Below, one piece after another: positions 1-9,391 of a stretch of DNA of 64,000 nt (positions are counted from its first letter, which is position 1; each line of letters starts with the position of its first letter). This DNA is from Desulfobaccales bacterium (GTDB lineage Bacteria > Desulfobacterota > Desulfobaccia > Desulfobaccales > 0-14-0-80-60-11). The translations under genes were made by a program, and so were the position numbers. The notes beneath the pieces are model-generated. The model made no database searches. It worked only from the letters and a program-made list of their open reading frames with translations, and was not told the DNA's origin. The DNA lies in NCBI GenBank assembly GCA_041648175.1, contig JBAZPO010000005.1, positions 62,001-126,000 on the forward strand, written 5' to 3'.

Positions 1-91
1 TACTTAAATAAGGGTAACGGCGTAACGTATCCCTGAGCTGGTCATGAGGGCACATCACGCGGTTCTTTAACGATCGGGACAATAATCTATC

Positions 92-231
92 GAGCCCCTT
101 GCAAAAAGTGCAAAAGGCCGTTTTGTCATCCTGAGCGCAGCGAAGGATCTCGTAGTTACGCCTACCTATGAGATTCTTCGGTCGCTTCGCTCCCTCAGAA
201 TGACAGGTGCGGAGATTTTGGCAAAATGCTC
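92..231. repeat. MITE-like extragenic element, copy 1
   Basis: The element is bounded by GAGCCCCTTGCAAA (92-105) and an imperfect inverted copy (216-231). Inside, 125-151 and 170-204 form a long imperfect hairpin: GTCATCCTGAGCG...GGATCTC pairs with GAGATTCTTCGG...AGAATGAC. A second copy with the same ends and the same hairpin lies at 58103-58233. Small, non-coding, with terminal inverted repeats: the look of a MITE or a structured extragenic repeat. Confidence 0.75.
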
Positions 232-440
232 TATCGGAAAAACCTTTCGGTAATCACTGACTTAGATTGTTTTTCAAGGGATTCGTTATGGCCTGGATAA
301 GGTTTTTACGAATCTAGCCCCCAGGCCTCTCCTCACGCTTGCGGGCCTCCGTGCGGTGGGGCGGGCTTCTGTGCCCGCCATCCTTATAAGCCAGGTTCGA
401 CGAAACCAGAATGGGCGTTCCTTGAAAAGTTGATTTCTCT

Positions 441-469
441 TGGTTCCCGGCTCCTCCTTTCAGTATAAT
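441..469 (+). promoter_or_regulatory. possible sigma-70 promoter for gatC
   Basis: A perfect TATAAT box sits at 464-469, about 110 bases before the gatC start. The best -35 at 17 bases spacing is TGGTTC (441-446), a weak match, so only the -10 is well supported. Confidence 0.35.
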
Positions 470-577
470 GAAAATGGCAAAATTTTGGCAGACCTGATGA
501 GCGGCGACGGCGGCAGAGGTCTTTCTAACCTTAGAAGTTCCTGACAGCCCTCGCTTGACGATACCGAGGAGTAATCC

Positions 578-862
578 ATGGCCTTAACCCGAGACGAAGT
601 GCTCCACGTGGCCACCCTGGCCCGCCTGAGTCTGGAGCCTGCCGAGATCGAACTTTTCACCCGGCAACTCAATGACATCCTGGCCTATGTGGAGAAGTTG
701 CAGGAATTGGACACCACCGGTGTGGCGCCCCTGGCCCACGTCATCCCGGTCTTTAATGTCTTGAGGCCGGATGCCGTCACGCCGGGACTTGACCGGGAGG
801 CCGCGCTTAACAATGCCCCGGCCAAAGAAAATGGCGCTTTTCTGGTGCCCAAAATCATCTAA
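578..862 (+). CDS. gatC: Asp-tRNA(Asn)/Glu-tRNA(Gln) amidotransferase subunit C
   Basis: GatC is the small subunit of the GatCAB amidotransferase. That complex converts misacylated Glu-tRNA(Gln) and Asp-tRNA(Asn) to the correct aminoacyl-tRNA in the cytoplasm. The 94-residue protein has the usual length and begins with the typical pattern of a helix with EVLHVATLARL followed by a second helix with FTRQLNDILAYVEKLQELD. The ATG at 578 is preceded by GAGGAG (566-571) at good spacing. gatA follows 166 bases downstream, the common GatC-GatA order; gatB is not in the window. The two genes are separated by extragenic repeats, which is more than usual for this pair. Confidence 0.96.
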   Translation: MALTRDEVLHVATLARLSLEPAEIELFTRQLNDILAYVEKLQELDTTGVAPLAHVIPVFNVLRPDAVTPGLDREAALNNAPAKENGAFLVPKII

Positions 863-1028
863 AACGGGGCTTTGGTTCTGGGTTCTGGGTTTAAAAAAAT
901 AGGGCCGAAATAAGAGAAAATGTAGAGCGGGCACTGCCCGCCATAACTTCTGCACAGGCTGGAAAGCCTGTGCTACCGATTTTAACGAGAAACCAAAAAC
1001 GAGAAACGGCAGTATAAGAGGTCAAAGC
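863..1028. repeat. gatC-gatA spacer with heptamer words and a palindrome
   Basis: Between gatC and gatA lie two short degenerate 7-base tandem arrays: GGTTCTGGGTTCTGGGTTT (874-892), and 985-1009, built on GAGAAAC/CAAAAAC units. Between them are a GGGCACTGCCC palindrome near 930 and a hairpin GCACAGGCTggaaAGCCTGTGC (about 952-973). The same GCACAGGCT hairpin reappears at about 58386-58410. Confidence 0.6.
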
Positions 1029-2489
1029 ATGGGGGAACCCATTTATAGTCTGAGTATAAGCAAGCTTGCGCCCCTTTTGGCTTCAGGCGAAGTCTCGCCG
1101 CAGGAAGTAACCGAAGCCTGCCTCACCCGCATCAAAGAGCGCGACGGCGAGCTCAACACCTTTATCACCGTTGATGAGCCGGGCGCCCGGGCCATGGCCG
1201 AAGAGGCCGCGGCCCGCTTCAAGCGCAATGATGCCACCCCCCTCACCGGCATTCCCCTGGCGCTCAAGGACGTCATGGTGACCCGGGGTCTGCGCACCAC
1301 CTGCGGCTCCCGCATCCTGGAGAACTTCGTCCCGCCCTATGACGCCTTTGTCTGCGCCCGGCTGCGCCAGGCCGGTGCGGTTATCCTGGGCAAGCTCAAC
1401 ATGGACGAGTTCGCCATGGGCTCCTCCACGGAAAACTCGGCCTTCGGCCCCTCCCGCAACCCCTGGAACCGGGATTACATCCCCGGCGGCTCCTCCGGCG
1501 GCTCAGCCGCCGCGGTGGCCGCGGACCTGTGCATCGCGTCGCTGGGCTCCGACACCGGCGGCTCCATCAGGCAGCCCGCGTCGCTGTGCGGGGTGGTGGG
1601 GCTGAAACCCACCTATGGCCGGGTCTCCCGCTACGGGCTGGTGGCCTACGCCTCCTCCCTGGACCAGATCGGCCCCCTCACCAAAGAAGTCCGGGACGCG
1701 GCCATCCTGCTCCAGGCCATTGCCGGCCACGACCCCAAGGACTCCACTTCGGTCAACGAGCCGGTGCCGGACTATCAGGAACGCTTGGGCCGGGAGATTA
1801 AAGGTTTGAAGGTCGGGGTCCCCAAGGAATTCTTCGGCGCCGGTCTCGATCCCGAGGTCGAAGCCGCGGTCAAAGCCGCCTTACAGACCCTCACGGGCTT
1901 GGGCGCGGACCTCATCGAGGTGAGCCTGCCCCACACCGAGTACGCGGTGGCCACCTACTACGTCCTGGCGGTGGCCGAAGCCTCCTCCAACCTGGCCCGC
2001 TACGACGGGGTGAAGTACGGCTTCCGGGCCGACGGCAAGAGTCTTCTGGACATGTACGCCCAAACCCGGTCCCAGGGCTTCGGAGCCGAGGTCCGGCGCC
2101 GCATCATGCTGGGGACCTATACCTTATCCGCCGGCTATTATGACGCCTATTATATAAAGGCTTCCCAGGTGCGGGCCTTGATCCGCCGGGACTTCGAGAC
2201 CGCGTATCAACAATGCCAGGTGATCGCCACCCCCGTGGCTCCCACCCCGGCCTTCCGCCTGGGGGAAAAGGTGGACGATCCCCTCACCATGTACTTGTCG
2301 GACATCTTCACCATTTCCGCCAACCTGGGCGGCATCCCCGGCATTTCGGTGCCTTGCGGTTTTTCCAGCGGCGGCCTGCCCATCGGCCTGCAACTCCTGG
2401 GACCCGTGTTCGGCGAGGCGGATTTGTTCCAGGTGGCTTACGCCTTCGAGCAGGCTACCGATTTTCACCGCCGCAAGCCCCCTTTCTAG
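1029..2489 (+). CDS. gatA: Asp-tRNA(Asn)/Glu-tRNA(Gln) amidotransferase subunit A
   Basis: GatA is the amidase subunit of GatCAB: it releases ammonia from glutamine and passes it to GatB for tRNA-bound Asp/Glu amidation. The 486 residues match the family length. The amidase-signature triad is complete: Lys80 in PLALKD, Ser155 in GGSSGGS, and the nucleophile Ser179 in [12 protein letters not shown]. An AGAGG stretch (1017-1021) precedes the ATG. It follows gatC. The end at 2489 leaves about 100 bases before a tolC-like gene, which is probably a separate function that may still share the transcript. Confidence 0.97.
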   Translation: MGEPIYSLSISKLAPLLASGEVSPQEVTEACLTRIKERDGELNTFITVDEPGARAMAEEAAARFKRNDATPLTGIPLALKDVMVTRGLRTTCGSRILENFVPPYDAFVCARLRQAGAVILGKLNMDEFAMGSSTENSAFGPSRNPWNRDYIPGGSSGGSAAAVAADLCIASLGSDTGGSIRQPASLCGVVGLKPTYGRVSRYGLVAYASSLDQIGPLTKEVRDAAILLQAIAGHDPKDSTSVNEPVPDYQERLGREIKGLKVGVPKEFFGAGLDPEVEAAVKAALQTLTGLGADLIEVSLPHTEYAVATYYVLAVAEASSNLARYDGVKYGFRADGKSLLDMYAQTRSQGFGAEVRRRIMLGTYTLSAGYYDAYYIKASQVRALIRRDFETAYQQCQVIATPVAPTPAFRLGEKVDDPLTMYLSDIFTISANLGGIPGISVPCGFSSGGLPIGLQLLGPVFGEADLFQVAYAFEQATDFHRRKPPF

Positions 2490-2592
2490 CTTATCGAAGT
2501 TATCCTCTCTTCTTTGCGGAGAGCGGGCCGGTGCGGGTGCATTGAGAGAAAATGATTTTGGCAAAGATTGATGAGATAGTGCGGAGTGCATC

Positions 2593-3945
2593 ATGACCCA
2601 TGCATTCAGGATAACCGAGGCCCTCTGCTTACTGTTTATCCTTCTGACTGTAAGCCTGGGAGGCGCCCGGGTAACGGGTGCCGCAGAGCCGGGAGGCAGC
2701 CTCAGCCTGAACCAGGCGATTGACATCGCCTTGAAAGAACAGCCCACCCTCAAGCAGTCCCGGGAGAACGTGGCCGCGTCCCGGTATAACATCGGAGTGG
2801 CCCGGTCCGCCTACCTGCCCCAGGTCAATTTCATCGCCAATTATTATTACGGCAACGCCTTCCCCGCATCATCCAACCGGCCCGGCACCTCTGGAACCAG
2901 CGGGTCCACCGGCAGTGTTGGCGCAGTGGAGGTGACCAATTATTATATCTATCAGTTTCAGGCGAGCCAATTGCTCTACGACTTTGGCAAAACCCCCGGT
3001 CTGATCAACCAATCCCGGGCCTCCTTTGGCCAGACCCAGCAAGATTACGCCGGCACCCGGCAACAAGTGGTTCTGGACGTCCGTACCGCCTATTTCGGTT
3101 ATCTGGCGGCCCAGCGGGCTCAGAAGGTCCAGGAAGACACGGTGAAGCAGAACCAGGACCTGCTGAAACAGGCCCAGGGTTTCTACAAAGTGGGCTTAAA
3201 AGCCAAGATCGATGTGACCAAGGCTGAGGCCAACCTTTACCAGGCGGAAGCTAATCTCATTCAGGCCAAAAATAATGTGCAATTAGCCCAAGTCACCCTG
3301 ACAACTGCGCTGGGTTTGAAGACCTGGCCTTTTTCCAAGGTAGAAGATGTGCTGGAAGTGACGACCCAGCCCCAATCCCTGGAGGAGCTGAAAGCCAAGG
3401 CCCTGGAACGGCGTCCGGAAATTTTGAAAAACCGCCATGTCCAGGAATTTAATCGAGCCGCGGTCACCGTAGCCCGGTCCGGCTATTTTCCCACGTTGAG
3501 TTCTACCGCGGCCTACGGCTGGCAGAGTGTGGATCAGCCCTTCGCCGACCTCCCCAACAACTGGTATGTGGGTGCGGCGCTGACGGTCCCCATCTTCGAA
3601 GGCCTCTCCACCGCCTATTCCCTCAGCCAAAACAAGGCCCAATTGCGGGCCAGCGTCGAAAATTACGAAGTGCTGCGGCAAAACGTCACCAAAGAAGTCA
3701 ATCAGACCTATCTGAACGTCAAGACCGGCTGGGAACTCATCCGGGCCACCAAAAAAGCGCTTGAGGCCGCCCGGGAAAATCTGCGCCTGGCCTGGGGGCG
3801 CTATCAGGCAGGGGTGGGCACCATCATCGAATTTACCGACGCCCAGGTGCAATTTTCCCAGGCCGACTTGAATTTTGTCCAGGCCCTCTATAACTACCGG
3901 GTATACGAAGCTCAACTGGACAAGGCCATCGGCAAGGCGTTTTAG
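2593..3945 (+). CDS. TolC family outer-membrane efflux protein
   Basis: This 450-residue protein is a TolC/OEP-type outer-membrane channel component, exporting substrates together with an inner-membrane pump and a periplasmic adaptor. It starts with a signal peptide (hydrophobic stretch about residues 10-30), followed by two repeats of long helices (LSLNQAIDIALKEQP..., then a second half ending AGVGTIIEFTDAQVQFSQADLNFVQALYNYRV), the characteristic double OEP domain. No pump or adaptor gene is adjacent, so the partner is unknown. The start ATG follows GGAG in GCGGAGTGCATC. It ends facing the convergent HAD gene, with an inverted repeat between them. Confidence 0.93.
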   Translation: MTHAFRITEALCLLFILLTVSLGGARVTGAAEPGGSLSLNQAIDIALKEQPTLKQSRENVAASRYNIGVARSAYLPQVNFIANYYYGNAFPASSNRPGTSGTSGSTGSVGAVEVTNYYIYQFQASQLLYDFGKTPGLINQSRASFGQTQQDYAGTRQQVVLDVRTAYFGYLAAQRAQKVQEDTVKQNQDLLKQAQGFYKVGLKAKIDVTKAEANLYQAEANLIQAKNNVQLAQVTLTTALGLKTWPFSKVEDVLEVTTQPQSLEELKAKALERRPEILKNRHVQEFNRAAVTVARSGYFPTLSSTAAYGWQSVDQPFADLPNNWYVGAALTVPIFEGLSTAYSLSQNKAQLRASVENYEVLRQNVTKEVNQTYLNVKTGWELIRATKKALEAARENLRLAWGRYQAGVGTIIEFTDAQVQFSQADLNFVQALYNYRVYEAQLDKAIGKAF

Positions 3946-4080
3946 GCAGGTTTCAGGTGTCGGGTGTCAGTGGGGGCTTTGATGCGACCGTTGATTAACT
4001 AGTGGCAAACTGGGTCAGTTTTAGCGCCGTTGACACTGGTTTTTCTCCTGAAACCTGACACCTGAAACCTGAAACCTGCC
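3945..4080. repeat. inverted pair of heptamer-repeat blocks between convergent genes
   Basis: Immediately after the tolC-like stop, 3947-3971 carries CAGGTTTCAGGTGTCGGGTG. At 4047-4080, just before the stop of the convergent HAD gene, lies the inverse block built from CCTGAAA/CCTGACA units. The two blocks are near-perfect inverted copies over about 26 bases, so RNA from either strand can fold into a long stem. There is no T-run, so whether it ends transcription is an inference. Confidence 0.6.
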
Positions 4081-4081
4081 T

Positions 4082-4756
4082 CTACCAGAGGCCGTGGCGT
4101 TCCAAATCCTGCCGCAACTCCTGAGGAGAGCGAAACTGCCAGGCCTTTAGCCCCTGGGCCAGGGCTCCATCCACAAATACCGCCTTATCATCCAGGAAGA
4201 GAATTTCTTCCGGCGGTCGGCTCACCCGTTGAATGAGGGCCTGATAGATGGCTGCCTCCGGCTTGCGGCTGCCCACCTCAAAAGATAGGATAAAGGCCTG
4301 GAACTGCTGTAAAATGGCGTCAAACCGTTCCCGGATATAATCAAAGTGCAGGGAGTTGGTGTTGGACAGTAAAAACAAGGGAAAGCGGGGCGCCAGGTGG
4401 GCCACCACCGCGGCCATGGCCTCCATGGGGTCGAAGATGTCGCACCAGAGTTCCCGGAACCGGGCATAGGACAGGGTCACCCCAAAGTGGGTCGTGACCC
4501 GCTCATAAAACTCCCGGGTAGTGATGCGGCCGGTATCATAGCCCGGCTCCAGGCTGGATTCAAATACCTGGGCGTAGACCTCCTGGGGGCTCAAGCCCGC
4601 CAGCGCGGCCACCCGCCGGCAGAAGCGCTGGTGGTCCACCTTGACCAGGACGTTGCCCAGGTCGAAGGTAATAGCGGTGATTGGGCGAAGAACAGGTGCT
4701 CCGGCGTGGGTTAATCTCTCTGCAACCATGCAGTTTATTTTACCTGCGCGCTCCAC
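4082..4756 (-). CDS. HAD superfamily hydrolase (YihX/HAD-IA type)
   Basis: The protein is a haloacid-dehalogenase-fold phosphatase or dehalogenase. Motif I is FDLGNVLV (nucleophile Asp followed by Leu-Gly-Asn, as in the IA variant-3 group), motif II is LLSNTN (Ser/Asn), motif III includes the Lys of RKPEAAIY, and motif IV is ILFLDDKAVF (acidic pair). The alpha-helical cap between motifs I and II places it in subfamily I, like the sugar phosphatase YihX; the substrate is unknown. The longest frame starts with GTG at 4756. An internal ATG at 4729 gives a 215-residue protein and is equally possible, since neither has a strong ribosome site. Confidence 0.85.
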   Translation of the reverse strand: MERAGKINCMVAERLTHAGAPVLRPITAITFDLGNVLVKVDHQRFCRRVAALAGLSPQEVYAQVFESSLEPGYDTGRITTREFYERVTTHFGVTLSYARFRELWCDIFDPMEAMAAVVAHLAPRFPLFLLSNTNSLHFDYIRERFDAILQQFQAFILSFEVGSRKPEAAIYQALIQRVSRPPEEILFLDDKAVFVDGALAQGLKAWQFRSPQELRQDLERHGLW

Positions 4757-4778
4757 CGTGACAAGTCCCCCGAACCGT

Positions 4779-4796
4779 ATTATAGTAGAATATAAT
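4779..4796. promoter_or_regulatory. divergent AT-rich promoter region
   Basis: Two TATAAT boxes occur in the AT-rich gap between divergent genes: one on the plus strand (4791-4796), facing the operon beginning at 4935, and one on the minus strand (4784-4779), facing the HAD gene. No good -35 box is visible for either, so this is a likely promoter area rather than a mapped promoter. Confidence 0.4.
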
Positions 4797-4934
4797 ATTA
4801 ATTGGCATAATCAGCCGGCTGAACTGCTGACCTGAACATCCCGGCTGGGCGTGGCCGGGGTTGCCCAAGGGCAAACTTCACCGCCCTCTGGCCCCGGCCG
4901 CCCCGCTACCCAAATCCGCCACAGGAGGTGCCGG

Positions 4935-5366
4935 ATGGCTCGTCCGAGGAGTTGGACCTGGACTGTCATTATCAGTTTGTTAGTGGGGATCGCGGCTGCC
5001 ACGGCCTTCTGGCAATACAGCCCGTATGGCCATGAGCAGGTGGCCCAGCAGTCCCAGTCGCTCACCGCAGAGGTGAAGGGGGGAGCCCTGCATCTGAAAA
5101 AATCGGCCTCTCAGGCTACCGGCTCCCACTTCCAGATGGTGACCGATGGCAAGCAAGTCTTCATTGTGGACCTGAAAAGCGGGCGGGTCTGGCGTTATTT
5201 CCACCAGACCAAGGAAGAAGGCTTCAGCCGGGAAGACGAAGGCTTCCTGCCCATCCCCTTTTATTATGCGGGTAAAAAACATTACTCCGCTGCCGAGATC
5301 GAGCCGCCCGCAGGCCTTCCCGGAAACCCGGCGGCCCCCGCACCTGAGGAGAACCAGCCCCGATGA
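4935..5366 (+). CDS. single-pass membrane protein of unknown function
   Basis: I do not recognise this family. I choose ATG 4935 because AGGAGG (4923-4928) lies six bases upstream; an open frame extends to 4851 but has no ribosome site. The 143-residue product has a short basic N-terminus (MARPRSW), one membrane helix (about residues 8-28), and then a soluble domain of about 100 residues with several short beta-like strands (HFQMVTDGKQVFIVDLKSGRVWRYF) and a Pro-rich tail. The domain should lie outside the cytoplasm. Its stop overlaps the rhodanese start as ATGA, so the two are translationally coupled. Confidence 0.75.
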   Translation: MARPRSWTWTVIISLLVGIAAATAFWQYSPYGHEQVAQQSQSLTAEVKGGALHLKKSASQATGSHFQMVTDGKQVFIVDLKSGRVWRYFHQTKEEGFSREDEGFLPIPFYYAGKKHYSAAEIEPPAGLPGNPAAPAPEENQPR

Positions 5367-5866
5367 GCCGCGCGTGGCGCCAGAATCTGATCTGGGCCGT
5401 ATTTATTCTGGTGCTGGCGGCTGTCATGGGTCTTTTGCAGGAATGGTCCCTGGTTCGCCAGTCCTGGCGCGGGGAACTGACTACCCGTATTGAGAAGGCC
5501 CGCAACCAGCGCCGCCAGAAAGAATTTCAGGGGATAAATACCGTTAACCTGGCCCAGGCCTACGCCCTCTTTCAAAACGGCAAGGCCCTGTTCATCGACT
5601 CCCGGCCCGATGGCGAGTACGCCGAGTTACACATCCCTAAAGCTCTACATATCACCCCGTTTATGCTGGAGATCCGCGGCGCTGAGACTGTGGCCGCCAT
5701 CGCCAAGGACCGGGAGATTGTGGTTTATTGCTCCCAGGCCAACTGCGATTTGGCCCTGCAGGTGGCGGAGAAACTGCAGGCTCTGGGGTTTTCCCGGGTC
5801 ATGGCCTTCATGGGAGGATTCCGGGCCTGGGACGAAGCCGGCTATCCCGCGGATACGAGTAAATGA
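5363..5866 (+). CDS. membrane-anchored rhodanese-like protein
   Basis: The protein has 167 residues: an N-terminal membrane helix (about 8-25), a short linker, then a single rhodanese domain (about 55-165). The active-site loop is VVYCSQANCDLA, with the catalytic Cys in the CSQANC hexapeptide. Rhodaneses move sulfane sulfur as a cysteine persulfide; with an N-terminal anchor this one probably faces the periplasm. It overlaps the preceding gene by four bases and is followed by a MauE/DoxX membrane protein, a combination seen where periplasmic thiol or sulfur redox is handled. The substrate is not known. Confidence 0.9.
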   Translation: MSRAWRQNLIWAVFILVLAAVMGLLQEWSLVRQSWRGELTTRIEKARNQRRQKEFQGINTVNLAQAYALFQNGKALFIDSRPDGEYAELHIPKALHITPFMLEIRGAETVAAIAKDREIVVYCSQANCDLALQVAEKLQALGFSRVMAFMGGFRAWDEAGYPADTSK

Positions 5867-5923
5867 TGGCGGTAATAGGAAAAACCGCTTTGCCTTTTAC
5901 CCCGACTTCTTTTGGAGCGTGAC

Positions 5924-6385
5924 TTGCAGATTACCAAAAATCTGATAGCCCGACGGGCGCTGGAGATAATCTTAGGCGGCCTGTTTTTTTATGCCGGGTT
6001 GCAAAAACTCCTACACCCCTATGAATTTGCCGAAGCGGTCCTGGCCTACCAGTTGGTTCCGGAAACCCTGGTGGGCGTGGTTGTGGCCGTGCTGCCCTGG
6101 GTGGAGATCGCCGCGGGGCTCTGCCTGGCCGCGGGGGTAAAACGGCGTAGTTGTCTGCTCATCCTGTCCGGGCTGTTGGCCGCCTTTCTGGTCGTCATCC
6201 TCGTCACCCTGGCCCGGGGCCTGAAAATCGACTGCGGCTGCGGCCTTTTTTTCCAACGGCAGGTAGGTCTCGTGGCCATTGCAGAAGACCTGTTTCTACT
6301 GGCCTGGGCCGCAGGGCTGTATCAATGGGAGCGTTTGACCGCGGGACACAACTCCTTGGGCTTTTCACCGAAAACCGAAAACTGA
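5924..6385 (+). CDS. MauE/DoxX-family membrane protein
   Basis: This polytopic protein has about four membrane helices and the Cys motif IDCGCGLF near residue 105, a signature of MauE/DoxX-like proteins that often accompany thioredoxin-fold or rhodanese proteins. It probably takes part in disulfide or sulfur redox at the membrane. There is no ATG. TTG at 5924 has GGAG (5914-5917) six bases upstream and is my preferred start; another TTG at 5912 would add four residues. The last codons run into the heptamer-repeat array at 6367-6390, so the C-terminus SPKTEN is encoded by repeat sequence. Confidence 0.82.
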   Translation: MQITKNLIARRALEIILGGLFFYAGLQKLLHPYEFAEAVLAYQLVPETLVGVVVAVLPWVEIAAGLCLAAGVKRRSCLLILSGLLAAFLVVILVTLARGLKIDCGCGLFFQRQVGLVAIAEDLFLLAWAAGLYQWERLTAGHNSLGFSPKTEN

Positions 6386-6390
6386 AAAAC
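6367..6390. repeat. heptamer-word repeat overlapping a stop codon
   Basis: 6367-6390 consists of ACCGAAA/ACTGAAA units in 7-base register. It supplies the last codons and the TGA stop of the MauE-like gene and leads directly into the next gene. Confidence 0.6.
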
Positions 6391-6400
6391 GTCTTTATAT

Positions 6401-7102
6401 ATGGCCAAATTTTTCAATTTTTACGACCCGCTGGAAAAACGCTACGTCTTCAACAGCTTCCTGGTGGTAGTGGCGCTGGTGGAGATCCTTATTCTCGTCT
6501 TAACCCTCATCTGGCAGATGGACGAGGGCATCTTCGCCGGCCAGCCTAAAATCATTCCCTTCCCCTGGACGGATTACCTGCTGGCCGCGTTTGTCGCCCC
6601 TATCGCCCTGCTGTTTCTCTTCGGGGTCGTCATCCAGGGCTTCGATCTCCTGTGCCGGGAGGCCCCGGCGGCCACCCCCGGTGCCCCGCCGGGAAAATGG
6701 GGGGCTCGTTTCTGGCGGCTGCGCTACCTCCTGGGGCTCCTGGCCTTCATGGCCGTATTGGTGCTCGTCCTCAAGGGCAATATCGTCTTTCCCCTGCTGG
6801 CTTCAGCCATCAAATTTATCGGCCTGGGGGGCTCCTATGTCCTCATTGCCCTTTTGGCCTTGGCCCTGCTCTATCTCCCCCTGCGTCTCTGGCTGCGCTA
6901 CCGCCTCCAGAAAAAAGCCATGGAGTATCAATACCTCCTAACCCTGGCAGAGCGCCACGGGGTGGTGGTGGTGGACCCAAAACTCCATCCGGAACTGGCG
7001 GCGGAGCTTGAAGAGAAAAAAAATTTAGCCGCACCAACCATAACTCTCCTGACGGCTCCCGATTTTTCTGAAGAACCCGGGCCTAATAAATCGGACTTGT
7101 GA
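6401..7102 (+). CDS. polytopic membrane protein of unknown function
   Basis: The 233-residue protein has about four predicted membrane helices: residues about 20-40, 60-85, 110-130 and 140-165. A cytoplasmic C-terminal tail of about 60 residues follows, rich in charged residues (RLQKKAMEYQYLLTLAERHGVVVVDPKLHPELAAELEEKK). I do not recognise the family. It lies 15 bases after the MauE-like gene and is probably the last member of the same operon; the repeat in front of it leaves no clear ribosome site. The alternation of membrane segments and the operon position make a role with the rhodanese/MauE pair possible but unproved. Confidence 0.7.
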   Translation: MAKFFNFYDPLEKRYVFNSFLVVVALVEILILVLTLIWQMDEGIFAGQPKIIPFPWTDYLLAAFVAPIALLFLFGVVIQGFDLLCREAPAATPGAPPGKWGARFWRLRYLLGLLAFMAVLVLVLKGNIVFPLLASAIKFIGLGGSYVLIALLALALLYLPLRLWLRYRLQKKAMEYQYLLTLAERHGVVVVDPKLHPELAAELEEKKNLAAPTITLLTAPDFSEEPGPNKSDL

Positions 7103-7277
7103 AATTTTTCCTTTACAGCCGGTGCCATTCTAGGGTATGAATTGACATTCAGCTAATAGATTGCTCACAGAACTATGAAGCGGCTAGGGGAAGTACAGCG
7201 CATTTAACCTCGCAGTTTTGGGTATCGACCTTAAACCTTTAAGGAAATCATTACGTTATAGGAGGGCAGTGGACAGT

Positions 7278-9338
7278 ATGGATATTATGAGTTTCGCGTT
7301 GATTTGTGGCGCAGTGGGCGTGGCCTATGGCCTGTTCACCACCACCTGGGTCCTGAAACAGGACGCTGGCAATCCCCGGATGCAGGAAATCTCTGCGGCG
7401 GTCCGGGAAGGCGCCAATGCCTTCTTGAACCGTCAGTATAAAACCGTAGCCATGGTGGGCGCGGTGGTCTTCGTGCTGCTGTTCGCACTGGGCAAATACA
7501 CGGCTATCGGCTTCGTCATCGGCGCCGTGGGTTCGGCCCTGGCCGGCTACGTCGGCATGTATGTGTCGGTGCGGGCTAATGTGCGCACCGCCCAGGCAGC
7601 CTTTACCAGCATGGCCCACGCCCTGAAAGTATCCTTCCGGGGCGGCTCCGTCACCGGCATGCTGGTAGTAGGCCTGGCCCTGTTGAGCGTGGCCGGATAC
7701 TACAAGTTCTTGATGACGGCTGCTCCCCATGAAGCCATGCACGCCCTCATCGGTCTCGGCTTCGGCTGCTCCTTGGTGTCCGTGTTTGCCCGGTTGGGCG
7801 GAGGCATCTACACCAAGGCTGCTGACGTCGGCGCCGACCTGGTTGGTAAGGTCGAAGCCGGCATCCCCGAGGACGACCCCCGGAACCCCGCGGTTATCGC
7901 CGACCAAGTGGGCGACAACGTGGGTGACTGCGCCGGTATGGCCGCCGACCTTTACGAGACTTACGTCGTGACCGTGGTGGCCGCCATGCTGCTGGCCTTC
8001 ACCGTTTACGGCGCCGGTTCTCCGGCCATCGTCTTCCCGATGGTCATCGGCGGCGTGTCCATCATCGCCTCGGTCATCGGCACCTACTTTGTGCGTTTGG
8101 GGAAAGGCGACTACGTCATGGGCGCCCTGTATAAGGGGCTGGCTGCGGCGGGCATTCTGGCGATCATCGCTTTCTACCCCCTGGTTAACAAGTTCATGGC
8201 CGGCGTCGCCTCCAAGACTGTGGGTAGCGCGGCAGGCTTTGCTATTCCAACCATGAACGTCTTCCTGCTGGCGGTGATCGGTGTATTGCTCACCGGGCTG
8301 ATCGTGGGCATTACCGAATACTTCACTTCCAAGAGCTTCAACCCGGTTAAGTCCATCGCCCTGGCCTCCACCACCGGCCATGGCACCAACGTCATCCAGG
8401 GTCTGGCCATGTCCATGAAGTCCACCGCGGCGCCGGTTATCGTCATCGTCGTGGCCATCCTGGCGGCCTTCCACCTGGGTGGCGGCTTGGCCCACCCCGG
8501 CACCGGTCTTTATGCTATCGCCCTCACCGCGGTGGCCATGCTCTCCATGACCGGTATCGTCGTAGCCATTGACTCGTACGGTCCCATCACCGACAACGCC
8601 GGCGGCATCGCCGAGATGTCGGAACTGCCAGAGGAGATCCGGAACATTACCGATCCTCTGGATGCGGTGGGCAACACCACCAAGGCCGTCACCAAGGGTT
8701 ACGCCATCGGTTCCGCCGGTCTGGCCGCCCTGGTGCTCTTCGCCGAGTACTCCCGGTCCTTCCCCGGCGTCATGTCCTTTGACCTGGCCGATCCTCGGGT
8801 CATCGCCGGCCTGTTCATCGGCGGCCTGCTGCCCTACTTCTTCGCAGCCCTGTGCATGGAGGCCGTTGGTAAGGCCGCCGGCGGCGTGGTTGAGGAAGTG
8901 CGGCGCCAGTTCCGGGAAATCCCCGGCATCATGGAAGGCACCAGCAAACCCGAATACGGCACCTGCGTGGACATCGTCACCAAGAGCGCTCTGCGCCAGA
9001 TGATGCTCCCCGCTCTGATCCCGGTATGTGCGCCCCTGATCGTCGGCTTCATGCCCGGCTTGGGTCCCGTTGCCCTGGGCGGCATGCTCATCGGCTCCAT
9101 CGTCACCGGCCTGTTCCTGGCTATTGCCATGACCTCCGGCGGCGGCGCCTGGGATAACGCCAAGAAGGCCATCGAAGACGGCCTCTACGGCGGTAAGGGC
9201 TCTGATGCCCACAAAGCGGCAGTCACCGGTGACACCGTAGGCGACCCCTACAAAGACACCGCCGGCCCCGCCATCAACCCGATGATCAAGGTCGTCAACA
9301 TCGTCGCCCTGCTCATCGTGCCTCTGCTGCTGAAGTAA
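7278..9338 (+). CDS. hppA: K+-independent membrane-bound proton-translocating pyrophosphatase
   Basis: HppA hydrolyses PPi at the membrane and pumps protons, saving energy in anaerobes. The protein is about 686 residues with 16 membrane segments. It carries the PPi-binding signature [19 protein letters not shown], the [17 protein letters not shown] loop and a third acidic motif [17 protein letters not shown]. The motif GNTTKA has Lys where K+-dependent enzymes have Ala, so this should be the K+-independent, H+-pumping class. GGAGG at 7261-7265 precedes several in-frame starts (GTG 7269, ATG 7278, ATG 7287); the frame is open back to 7218. A TTGACA at 7142-7147 may be part of its promoter. A strong terminator follows. 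Confidence 0.96.
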   Translation: MDIMSFALICGAVGVAYGLFTTTWVLKQDAGNPRMQEISAAVREGANAFLNRQYKTVAMVGAVVFVLLFALGKYTAIGFVIGAVGSALAGYVGMYVSVRANVRTAQAAFTSMAHALKVSFRGGSVTGMLVVGLALLSVAGYYKFLMTAAPHEAMHALIGLGFGCSLVSVFARLGGGIYTKAADVGADLVGKVEAGIPEDDPRNPAVIADQVGDNVGDCAGMAADLYETYVVTVVAAMLLAFTVYGAGSPAIVFPMVIGGVSIIASVIGTYFVRLGKGDYVMGALYKGLAAAGILAIIAFYPLVNKFMAGVASKTVGSAAGFAIPTMNVFLLAVIGVLLTGLIVGITEYFTSKSFNPVKSIALASTTGHGTNVIQGLAMSMKSTAAPVIVIVVAILAAFHLGGGLAHPGTGLYAIALTAVAMLSMTGIVVAIDSYGPITDNAGGIAEMSELPEEIRNITDPLDAVGNTTKAVTKGYAIGSAGLAALVLFAEYSRSFPGVMSFDLADPRVIAGLFIGGLLPYFFAALCMEAVGKAAGGVVEEVRRQFREIPGIMEGTSKPEYGTCVDIVTKSALRQMMLPALIPVCAPLIVGFMPGLGPVALGGMLIGSIVTGLFLAIAMTSGGGAWDNAKKAIEDGLYGGKGSDAHKAAVTGDTVGDPYKDTAGPAINPMIKVVNIVALLIVPLLLK

Positions 9339-9391
9339 ACAAGACCTCAGATGTAAGGGCGGGTTTAAAACCCGCCCCTACCAGCAATGTA

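Larger units (their letters stand above)
1..577. other. non-coding stretch before gatC
   Basis: I see no convincing gene here. The stretch holds one copy of an extragenic inverted-repeat element (92-231), a GC-rich imperfect palindrome around 350-385 (GGGCGGGCTTCTGTGCCCGCC), and a possible promoter near 441-469 that would serve gatC. An open frame on the minus strand from 678 to 460 overlaps the start of gatC and has no recognisable content. Confidence 0.6.

Noticed and set aside
4841..4934. Possible structured leader (riboswitch) before the small membrane operon
   Set aside because: GGCCGGGG/CCCCGGCC and TTGCCC/GGGCAA can pair, but I could not match any known riboswitch layout and the downstream genes give no ligand.
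7251..9212. Long minus-strand open frame (653 codons) opposite hppA
   Set aside because: It is the antisense shadow of a GC-rich, strongly conserved hppA. The translation is His/Gly/Asp-rich without any domain, and there is no ribosome site.
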